Shown piece after piece: positions 26,771 to 33,721 of a DNA stretch of 55,787 nucleotides; within the stretch, counting starts at the first letter, position 1, and every line of letters starts with the position of its first letter. The translations under genes were made by a program, and so were the position numbers. Location: contig JAKAFS010000015.1 of NCBI GenBank assembly GCA_021817825.1, positions 1-55,787 of the forward strand, written 5' to 3'. The notes below the pieces were generated by a model, which was given only the letters and a program-made list of their open reading frames with translations, made no database searches and was not told where the DNA came from. This DNA is from Deltaproteobacteria bacterium (GTDB lineage Bacteria; Desulfobacterota; Syntrophia; Syntrophales; UBA5619).

Positions 26771-27725
26771 TCTCTCCTCCGCAGGAACTGCCCGCCCCGG
26801 CCGTGCAGCCGTAGCAGTGGTCTCCGGTGACGATTCTGCGGCAGACAAGGCGCTCCAGATCGAAGCGATCGATATGTTCCGGCGCCCCATGATTGACCGT
26901 CAGCCCCAGTATCTGGTTGAAGTCGCAATCGTAAAGCTTGCCGTCCCAGCCGACGGAGATAGTGGACCGGCACATCACGCTGTTCAGGGTGGCGGGATTG
27001 AAGGTATTCACCAAGGTCTGCATGTATTCTCCGTAATTGTCCGACTGCTTCAAATAGGTCAGATACCGGCCGATGGGCATGTTCGTGATGCAGAACAGAT
27101 GGTTGAAGACAATCCCCTGTTTCTCCCCGAGGGCCTGCCGGTAATGGCTTTCCAGACCGGCCTGATGGGCCGGAAGGTAGGCGCCGCCGGGATTATGCGC
27201 GAGATTGAGAACAAGACCGCTGCCGGGCTGTCCGTAGCCCCGGTCATTGAGCTTCCGGAGGACCTCGGCCAGACGGGCATGAACGCCTTCTCCCCGCTGC
27301 CGGTCCGTGACCTTTCGGTCCAGGTGGGGAAAGGAGACCACCACTTCCACGCGCCTTCGGGCATAGAGGTCCAGGAGGGGCGCATAGCAGGGCTCCAGAA
27401 GAATGACGCCGTTGGTCCGCACCAGCAGACGGCGGCCCAGGGAGGCGCACTTGTCGAGGAACCAGGAGAAATCGGGATGCATCTCCGGCGTTCCGCCGGT
27501 AATGTCGATCGTGGGGATCGGGTGGCGCTGCAAAACCTGTAGACACATCTCCATGATCTCCCGGCTCATGACCTCCGGACGGTCCGGTCCCGCCTCGACA
27601 TGGCAGTGACGGCACCCCAGGTTGCACCGGTAGCCGAGATTGATCTGCAAGATTTCGATGCCTGCGGACATGATCGGTCCGGCCGCCCTTTGCTCGAAGG
27701 ACGGATGAGGATCGGGTAACTCCAT
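26763..27725 (-). CDS. arsS: Radical SAM protein ArsS (arsenosugar/selenosugar-type)
   Basis: A 320-residue radical SAM enzyme of the ArsS family, first described with arsenosugar biosynthesis. The cluster motif is C34-x3-C38-x2-C41 (CNLGCRHCHVEAGP). The C-terminal part has the typical MCRSTISVGWDGKLYDCDFNQ and a final HCYGCTAGAGSSCGGE segment, which probably ligates a second cluster. I chose the ATG at 27725 because it follows AAGGA and the frame upstream overlaps the peroxidase-like gene. It starts two bases after that gene's stop. No ArsM methyltransferase is next to it, so the substrate may not be arsenic. Confidence 0.9.
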   Translation of the reverse strand: MELPDPHPSFEQRAAGPIMSAGIEILQINLGYRCNLGCRHCHVEAGPDRPEVMSREIMEMCLQVLQRHPIPTIDITGGTPEMHPDFSWFLDKCASLGRRLLVRTNGVILLEPCYAPLLDLYARRRVEVVVSFPHLDRKVTDRQRGEGVHARLAEVLRKLNDRGYGQPGSGLVLNLAHNPGGAYLPAHQAGLESHYRQALGEKQGIVFNHLFCITNMPIGRYLTYLKQSDNYGEYMQTLVNTFNPATLNSVMCRSTISVGWDGKLYDCDFNQILGLTVNHGAPEHIDRFDLERLVCRRIVTGDHCYGCTAGAGSSCGGEIA

Positions 27726-27727
27726 GG

Positions 27728-28060
27728 CTACATTTCCTTTTTCTTGATGATCTTGCGCATCTGGGTGGCATGGGCCAGGACCACCCCGGCGGTCATGGCC
27801 GCGCCGACGTGAACGGCCTCCATCATCTCCTCCTGCGAAAGGCCCAGCGACAAACACTGGTTGGTATAGGCATCGATGCAGTAGGGACACTTCTGGGTCG
27901 TGGCCACCGCCAGGGCGATCAGCGCCTTTTCCCGGGCCGACAGGGCGCCCGGCTTCATCGCCTCTCCGTAGTAGTCAAAATATTTTTTTCCCAGCTCCGG
28001 AGAATACTCTCCGATATTTGCGAAATCGGCGAGATCCTTTTTCTCGTAATAGTCGCTCAT
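27728..28060 (-). CDS. AhpD-like CMD protein, ArsS-associated
   Basis: A 110-residue protein of the carboxymuconolactone decarboxylase/AhpD fold with the redox pair Cys58/Cys61 in TQKCPYCIDAY. Proteins of this exact length and motif are usually found next to arsS and are named arsenosugar biosynthesis-associated peroxidase-like. A disulfide reductase or peroxidase role is likely. It lies two bases upstream of arsS. E. coli ynjA, in the ydjXYZ-ynj cluster, is also of this fold. Confidence 0.87.
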   Translation of the reverse strand: MSDYYEKKDLADFANIGEYSPELGKKYFDYYGEAMKPGALSAREKALIALAVATTQKCPYCIDAYTNQCLSLGLSQEEMMEAVHVGAAMTAGVVLAHATQMRKIIKKKEM

Positions 28061-28136
28061 GAGACCTCCTCTCGTACCCCCGGCCGGCAGTCTCGAACAC
28101 CGCCGGGAGCCTTTCCAGAACGATGCGTTTAACCGC

Positions 28137-28568
28137 TTATTTCCGCACCAGCGCGGCGCCTATCCAGATGGCATTCACCATCGCCAAAGAACAAATCAAA
28201 ACAAGATTGATCTCCTGTAGGGACAGAAAACCCAGATGAAAGCCGTCCCGAAAAAGAGCGGCGGGAACGATGAGCAGGACGGAGCCGCTGAAGCCGTAGA
28301 TTGCAAGAACGAGGGCAATCGCCAGCGCCTCGCAAAACAGGAACGGCGCAAGCCGGACCGGCCGCCTTCTCCAACGGACGTAAAAAACCGCAATAGCCAA
28401 AAAGAGCGGTATCGCATGGCCGACATTGGCCCGCATCTCGAGCCATACGGAGCGGCCGAGAAGAAAAGCGGCGACAAAACCGATCATCACCCCCAGGGCT
28501 TCGGCCTTCAGGGATTGCCCAAAAGACCGCAGCCACGATTGACCGCTTGGATGGCTCATTTTAACCAC
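28137..28568 (-). CDS. Four-helix membrane protein of unknown function
   Basis: A 143-residue protein with hydrophobic segments at about residues 24-42, 50-66, 75-95 and 115-140 and basic loops (RWRRRPVR). I do not recognise a family. It lies between the YdjY-like gene (12 bases upstream) and the AhpD-like gene (76 bases downstream), in the same direction, so it is probably part of the cluster. It could anchor the exported redox proteins or carry a small substrate; that is a guess from position. Confidence 0.65.
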   Translation of the reverse strand: MVKMSHPSGQSWLRSFGQSLKAEALGVMIGFVAAFLLGRSVWLEMRANVGHAIPLFLAIAVFYVRWRRRPVRLAPFLFCEALAIALVLAIYGFSGSVLLIVPAALFRDGFHLGFLSLQEINLVLICSLAMVNAIWIGAALVRK

Positions 28569-28579
28569 TCCAAACCTGC

Positions 28580-29224
28580 CTACTTCTTGGCCTTAAAGGT
28601 AATGGTCACAAGGGATTTGTCAACGGGCAGCACGTCCTTGTTGCCGGTGAACCCCACTTCTTTCCGGCCCTCGACCGCGCCATAGGTATAAGCGGCGTTG
28701 CTCGTAATGCCCACCGGGCAGCTGTCGAGACAGATAAGGCATCCCGTGTTCTTCTCCAGGGCCAGGGGTAGGTTGCCGCCAAAGCGGATGGCGATCGGTT
28801 TTTTGTTGCTGTCGTTGATGATCTCGTTCAGGGTATAGGCCTTCTTCGCCCCCTTCCAGGTGACCGATACATCGAGCAGGTCTCCTTCGACAAAGGTCTT
28901 TTCCTTGTTGTCCATGGTCATGTTGTTGCCCGCTTTGAAACCGGCCTTGATAAGGGCGTCATGGAAGGTCTTCGGATCCACGAGCCCCGCCAAAACGGCT
29001 TTATCGCCGAACTTGCCCCCATTGAATACCACGGCGTGGCGGGTGGTCTCCACAAAATACTTTCCATTTACCTGCGCCAGGATGGATACGGTCTTGCCTT
29101 TCGCATCGACGCTGATCGGGTTCTGGGGGGTGAGCGCCGTCTCCGCCGCAAAGGCCAGGGACGCCGTAAACAACACGAAAGACACAACCATGACCAGGGG
29201 TAAAACGAATCGTTTCTTTTTCAT
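28580..29224 (-). CDS. Exported YdjY-like redox protein (Sec signal)
   Basis: A 214-residue periplasmic protein with a Sec signal peptide (residues 1-27, ending LAFAAET). The mature part contains TRHAVVFNGGKFGDKAVL, KAGFKAGNNMTM and, near the C-terminus, GCLICLDSCPVGITSNAAY, with cysteines spaced CxxCxxxC. It closely resembles E. coli YdjY, sometimes described as a ferredoxin-like protein; the Cys triad could hold a metal centre or disulfide. A paralog with a Tat signal lies directly upstream. GAGGAG is in the leader. Confidence 0.75.
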   Translation of the reverse strand: MKKKRFVLPLVMVVSFVLFTASLAFAAETALTPQNPISVDAKGKTVSILAQVNGKYFVETTRHAVVFNGGKFGDKAVLAGLVDPKTFHDALIKAGFKAGNNMTMDNKEKTFVEGDLLDVSVTWKGAKKAYTLNEIINDSNKKPIAIRFGGNLPLALEKNTGCLICLDSCPVGITSNAAYTYGAVEGRKEVGFTGNKDVLPVDKSLVTITFKAKK

Positions 29225-29278
29225 GTGACTCCTCCATCTTAACCAGTAATAGCCTCCGGTAGCCCGGAAGCTTGCAAC

Positions 29279-30007
29279 TTACAGCTTATAAAAGACAACG
29301 ATCGGCACAGAGTCCCTGTTCGGCAGTGTTTCCGGCTTTCCCCGAAAATGGGAATTGGGCTTGACCGCCCGCTGGATCGGGCTGATATTGGGATAGATGG
29401 CATTGCTCGTGATGCTGATCGGACAGGATTCAAGACAGGTGAGACAGCCGGTTTTGTTTTTCTCCGCCGCGGCTCTGTTGCCGCCGAAACGGATATCAAA
29501 TCCCTTTCCCGTTGAATCGTGGAAGATATCGCTAATGCCGACCGGCGCTTTGAGACCTGCCCATTGTGCGGTAACCGTCAGCCGATCCCCTTGAACATGC
29601 TTGCCATAGCTGCCGTCATCGCCAACGGACAAATTGTTCCCAGGTTTTGCACCCATTTGCATCAGGCCATCATGAAAGCTCAGGTGGTCAAGGGGAGATA
29701 GGAGAATGAACTTATCGGCGTACTTTCCCCCGGAAAACCCTATCCCCCAGTGCGCCGTTGTTTCCGTGAGGTGTTTCAGGCTCAGTTCCGTGTACATGGA
29801 AAGAACCCGCTTTTTGTTATCCACCAGCAGAGGGTTGTCTCGCGTCGGCCAGTCCCGGGGCCAGTCTTTGTCTACAGTCAGATTCGCTGCCGCTTCCAGC
29901 AGTCCCTGCGGTCCGACAACGACAGCCCCGCTGGCAATCAAAAGAGAACGGAGAAAATGGCGACGGGAAAATCCCGGTGCATGAACGACAGCAGTCTCTT
30001 TTTCCAT
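29279..30007 (-). CDS. Exported YdjY-like protein with Tat signal
   Basis: A 242-residue paralog of the preceding protein. Its N-terminus has a twin-arginine motif, SRRHFLRSL, followed by a hydrophobic stretch, so it should be exported folded, consistent with a cofactor. The C-terminal motif GCLTCLESCPISITSNAIYP keeps the CxxCxxxC spacing. I chose the ATG at 30007, eight bases after AAGGAG; an in-frame GTG six codons earlier overlaps that site. Tat export of one paralog and Sec export of the other is unusual. Confidence 0.78.
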   Translation of the reverse strand: MEKETAVVHAPGFSRRHFLRSLLIASGAVVVGPQGLLEAAANLTVDKDWPRDWPTRDNPLLVDNKKRVLSMYTELSLKHLTETTAHWGIGFSGGKYADKFILLSPLDHLSFHDGLMQMGAKPGNNLSVGDDGSYGKHVQGDRLTVTAQWAGLKAPVGISDIFHDSTGKGFDIRFGGNRAAAEKNKTGCLTCLESCPISITSNAIYPNISPIQRAVKPNSHFRGKPETLPNRDSVPIVVFYKL

Positions 30008-30136
30008 TTCATGAGCTCCTTTCACGATTACACGAAGTTTCAGCAGGTCGGACCTCCTGGCCGATACGTTCCGCAGGTCGCCTGATTCCTGTCCGCATCC
30101 TTCCCAGTGCCGGCGAGTCTTTCCTGCTGCGGTCTT

Positions 30137-31978
30137 TCATACCGGATCATTCTCTCCCCGTTTGGCCTTGTACCGCCGATAAAAGAGCGGGAACAGGGAA
30201 ACGAGAGCGACAAGAACGATACCGATGACGAAAGTGGAGGAAATCCGCCCCCGGATCAGGTCGAGCAGCGAACTCGAAAAAACGATGAAGGCAATACAGG
30301 CGGGCAGCATGCAAAAAAAGGTGGTCACCGCATATTGCCTGAACCCGATCTTGGTGAGACCGAAGGCATAGTTCAGCAGGTTGAAGGGAAAAAGCGGAAT
30401 GAGGCGCGTGAAGGCCACCACCTTCCAGCCGTGTTTTTCCACCCCCTCGTCCAGCCTCCGCCAGCGGGGACTTTTCAGCTTTCCCTCGACCCATTCCCGG
30501 GCCAGGTACCGGGAAACCAAGAATGCCAGACAGGCGCCGATCGTGGAACCCGTAATGGTATAGACGACTCCCCACAGGGGTCCGAAAAGGATGCCGCCGG
30601 CCAACGTGATGGGGAGGCCGGGAAGAAAAAAGACCGGGGCAACGGCGTACACGAACATATAGACCATCGGCGCCAGTGCGCCATAGCCGCCGATCAGGTT
30701 CCTGAGCACTTCCTGGTCCAGGTAGCGGGAAATGCCCAAGGTCTTGCCTGCCGCAATGACGGCCGCCACAAAGGCAAGAAACACCAAAAGTTTGGCCAGT
30801 GAGCCCTTCTTCTGGGCCTGCTCCCCGGCAAAGGTCCGCTCCCGGGTGACTGCGGCCGGGACGTTCGCCTTGAACCATTTTTTCATCTGCAGCCGTTTCC
30901 AATAGGTGAAGGGCGCTTTGGCGACCTTGGCCTTGCCGGTTTCGCCCTCCCAAAGGGTGTCCAGGATGTGGGCCGTCGGGGCAAGCGGGGCGAGCCTGTT
31001 GACGCAACCGGCACAATAAGTGAGCATCTGCCTTCCGCCGCACTCCGCCTGGCGGAGCTTACCCCAGTTCGCCGCGAAGCCGGGAGCAAGGGCGGCGACG
31101 GCGCCGCCTTCGCCGCAGCAGAGGGTCCGGCGACCGGCATGGGCCATCTCCTCAACCGTATGCCCCTGTTTTCCGATCAGCTTCCGCACCGACGCATGAA
31201 CGTTGTCTGCGAACCTGATCGCACAGGGGTCATGGACGGTCACCCGGTCCCCTGCTCCGTCTTTTTGTTGCACAGGGCCCTCGGCAAGCACTTCGTAGAT
31301 CATCTTCGTGGAAAAGCCGGTCCCGTGCCGGGAGAAGACCTTGTAGCAATTGGAGCAGGCCACGAGGACGTTCCTGACGCCCTGCTCTTCAAGATAGGTC
31401 TTCATTTCCCCGAACATGGCCGCGAAGTGGTCCTCCCGGCCCAGATCGTGGGAAGGCTTCGTGCAGCAGTCCAGGACGATGCCCAGGGAGGGAATCTTTT
31501 CTTTGAGCTTCCGGTAGGCCAGGATGACCTTCTCGGACCGGGTGCCCGACAGGGTGCAGCCGGGGAAGAAGACCGTATCGCACCCCTCGGGAAGCCCATA
31601 GTAGGAATAGGTTTGCGAAACACCTCGCGCTTCGTACCCCTTCAGCATGTTGTGTTCCGGGAAATCTCCCCCGCCGCGCCGCACCGCCTCGCCCCGGAGG
31701 CGCAAAAAGAGTTCGGCAGGGTCGCAACCCTTGGGACAGACCGCCGTGCAAAGCCCGCAAAGGCTGCACTCGAAAGGCATCCCCTGATCTTCTTTGCGGG
31801 CGGGATCGTAGCGATCCGCGATGTCCTTCGGTTTTCCGTAGCGTTTCAGGAAGGCGCACTCTTTCTGGCAAAGATCGCACCGGATGCAGTCGCCGGAAAC
31901 CGCATCCAGCGCGTCCCGCACCGATCGGTTCACTTCGACCGGGCGGCCCGGGGCAGTCTCTTTTGTTTCATCGCTCAT
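30137..31978 (-). CDS. Fe-S oxidoreductase fused to TVP38/TMEM64 membrane domain
   Basis: A 613-residue fusion. The N-terminal part (about 1-375) has two ferredoxin motifs (CIRCDLCQKEC, CSLCGLCTAVCPKGC) and then two CCG-type domains as in HdrB/GlpC, with CCTKPSHD, CSNCYKVF, CCGEGG and CAGCVNRL. The C-terminal part (about 405-613) is a TVP38/DedA-like membrane domain with VAFTRLIPLFPFNLLNYAFG. In E. coli the neighbours of YdjY are stand-alone TVP38 proteins (YdjX, YdjZ). The fusion suggests electrons moved between a cytosolic donor and a membrane step. The ATG at 31978 is preceded by GGAG; GTG and ATG codons lie just upstream. Confidence 0.85.
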   Translation of the reverse strand: MSDETKETAPGRPVEVNRSVRDALDAVSGDCIRCDLCQKECAFLKRYGKPKDIADRYDPARKEDQGMPFECSLCGLCTAVCPKGCDPAELFLRLRGEAVRRGGGDFPEHNMLKGYEARGVSQTYSYYGLPEGCDTVFFPGCTLSGTRSEKVILAYRKLKEKIPSLGIVLDCCTKPSHDLGREDHFAAMFGEMKTYLEEQGVRNVLVACSNCYKVFSRHGTGFSTKMIYEVLAEGPVQQKDGAGDRVTVHDPCAIRFADNVHASVRKLIGKQGHTVEEMAHAGRRTLCCGEGGAVAALAPGFAANWGKLRQAECGGRQMLTYCAGCVNRLAPLAPTAHILDTLWEGETGKAKVAKAPFTYWKRLQMKKWFKANVPAAVTRERTFAGEQAQKKGSLAKLLVFLAFVAAVIAAGKTLGISRYLDQEVLRNLIGGYGALAPMVYMFVYAVAPVFFLPGLPITLAGGILFGPLWGVVYTITGSTIGACLAFLVSRYLAREWVEGKLKSPRWRRLDEGVEKHGWKVVAFTRLIPLFPFNLLNYAFGLTKIGFRQYAVTTFFCMLPACIAFIVFSSSLLDLIRGRISSTFVIGIVLVALVSLFPLFYRRYKAKRGENDPV

Positions 31979-32020
31979 CTTCATCTCCACGCTCTAATCT
32001 GAAAAAATGCCGTCCCGGCC

Positions 32021-32521
32021 CTAATCCAAAAGCTCTACGGTCATGCCGAAGATCCGCTCCCGGTCGTCCACGAGCAGGGCAAAGAGAAACCCGTCCTTTA
32101 CAAAACGATAGGGCGTGTCGCCCTGGGCAAAACCCGCCTGCAAGATCATGCTCTTCCCCTGGGCGTATTCGTCGCCGACCCGGATGCCGAACATGCCGGT
32201 GTCCCGGTTCCGGGTCGTGATCTTCCGGACCCGGTCGTCAAACCCGTAACCGACGGTGATCTCCAGGGGATCGTACAGATAATCGAATCCCTTGAGACAG
32301 GGCTCCTTTTTCGGCACGACGCCGCGGATGCCCTTGTCGGCGTTCTTGGAGAACAGCGCGACGTCAAAAACCTTGATCTCTTTATTCAACAGGCCGCTAT
32401 CGGATCTTTTCGCCAGGCAACCGGTCAGCAGAAAACCGGAAACAGCGAGCAGGAACAAGAAAAGCCCTGCCGCTCTTTTACGAAACGGCTGCTTTTTTCC
32501 AGATATCTTGGCACTATCCAT
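32021..32521 (-). CDS. Hypothetical lipoprotein
   Basis: A 166-residue protein with a basic N-terminus, a hydrophobic stretch and a lipobox FLLTGC at about residues 30-36. The mature region has FDVALFSKNADKGIRGVVP and ITVGYGFDDRVRKI; no family is recognised. GGAGG stands eight bases before the ATG at 32521. It lies between the rhodanese lipoprotein and the Fe-S/TVP38 fusion in the same direction, so it is probably part of the cluster. Confidence 0.7.
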   Translation of the reverse strand: MDSAKISGKKQPFRKRAAGLFLFLLAVSGFLLTGCLAKRSDSGLLNKEIKVFDVALFSKNADKGIRGVVPKKEPCLKGFDYLYDPLEITVGYGFDDRVRKITTRNRDTGMFGIRVGDEYAQGKSMILQAGFAQGDTPYRFVKDGFLFALLVDDRERIFGMTVELLD

Positions 32522-32663
32522 CGGATCGCCCTCCCGCTTCCTCCCGTGCGGCTCCAATCAGGCAAGGATTTCCGCACGGTTCGCTAGCCTCTTAAAGTCC
32601 GGTCTTCCGGGCCAGCCGGCCCTGCGGCCGATCGGCCCGGAAGACCCGGAAAAAAGGCAGCCC

Positions 32664-33161
32664 TTACTTCCCGTCCAGGGGATACCGATACTCCATCCAC
32701 CCCACGATGCCGCCCGGATAGCGATAGACATTCTTATAACCCTCTTCGGTCAATATCTTCGCTCCCCAATGGCTCCTGCGGCAAGCGGTAAATCCGCAAT
32801 AGACGACAATCGTTTTTTCCTTGTCGGCGCCGGCCGCGTCCAGGAGCGTCTTTTTGTCGTAAGGGGTGATTTCCTTTTCCGTTTTGGGCATCGGACCGTT
32901 GACCGCGCCCTTGATCCTAACCTTGGCGAAATCCTCTTTCGGCATCGTATCGATCAGGACCAGGGCTTTTTTCTCGGTGAGCCATTTGTTCAAGGTTTCC
33001 GTATCGACCAGCGGATAGCCGCCGGCTTTGACATCGGCCATGAGCGTCAGGGAGGCCTTTTCGATCGGCGCCTCCAGCCCCTTGGGCGACGTACCCACTC
33101 CGGCGCAGGCCGCCAGGGCCAAAACCGACAGCAACACCACGAACCCGTTCCATTTCTTCAT
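32664..33161 (-). CDS. Rhodanese-like lipoprotein
   Basis: A 165-residue exported protein with a lipobox (LALAAC) at about residues 14-19 and one rhodanese domain (about 45-160). The active-site loop reads VVYCGFTACRRSHWGA; the first Cys is in the catalytic position, and a second Cys lies in the loop. It probably moves persulfide sulfur (or selenium) in the periplasm. I chose the ATG at 33161, with GGAG upstream. It is the first gene of the minus-strand cluster ending at 25.7 kb. E. coli ynjE, in the matching neighbourhood, is also an exported rhodanese. Confidence 0.83.
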   Translation of the reverse strand: MKKWNGFVVLLSVLALAACAGVGTSPKGLEAPIEKASLTLMADVKAGGYPLVDTETLNKWLTEKKALVLIDTMPKEDFAKVRIKGAVNGPMPKTEKEITPYDKKTLLDAAGADKEKTIVVYCGFTACRRSHWGAKILTEEGYKNVYRYPGGIVGWMEYRYPLDGK

Positions 33162-33721
33162 AAAATTTCCTCTCCTTTCAAATTGAGTGCAATACGCTCG
33201 TATCGGGCGACGCCTTTCCCCAAAAGTTAAGCGGGGCCGCCAGAGCAACGTCAACGGCACAGCCGGGCCAAAGACAGACCAGCCCCTTTCGGACAGGATT
33301 TCCCTTCTTCTTTGAAATCAATTGTAATTTTATGGTCTTGATCGACCAATACACCCTCCCGATCGCGCCCTGCCGTGAACTCCGGGCAGGACCTTCAGGG
33401 GGCTAATCGGTCAGCGGGGAAAATACGGCAGGACGAGGATATTGGAGAACCGCCCGGGTTCTCTGTCAGCGCCTCATATTAAAGGTGTGAAAGGCAACAA
33501 AAGGTGCTTCACCGATCTTGCTCCATCCTTTTTCTCGTTTGACGACCAGCTACTTGCCAGTGGCGAAAGTATAAGGGCACCCGTTAAAACTGTCAACGGA
33601 AAATCCGTGATCGTTGTTATCATTGATCATTGGCAACTGCTCATTGAACATTAACGCCGTATCTGCTATGAGGGTTCAACAGGTTGCATCACCCCGCCAA
33701 GGGAATCGTTGGGAGAAGGTC
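33162..33721. other. Divergent region between the rhodanese cluster and purL
   Basis: About 560 bases with no supported gene. It must contain the promoters of both the leftward redox cluster and the rightward purine genes. GAGAACC (33445-33451) and GGTTCTC (33457-33463) form a perfect 7-bp hairpin without a T-run, a possible purL leader structure. I see no match to a known riboswitch. Confidence 0.4.
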
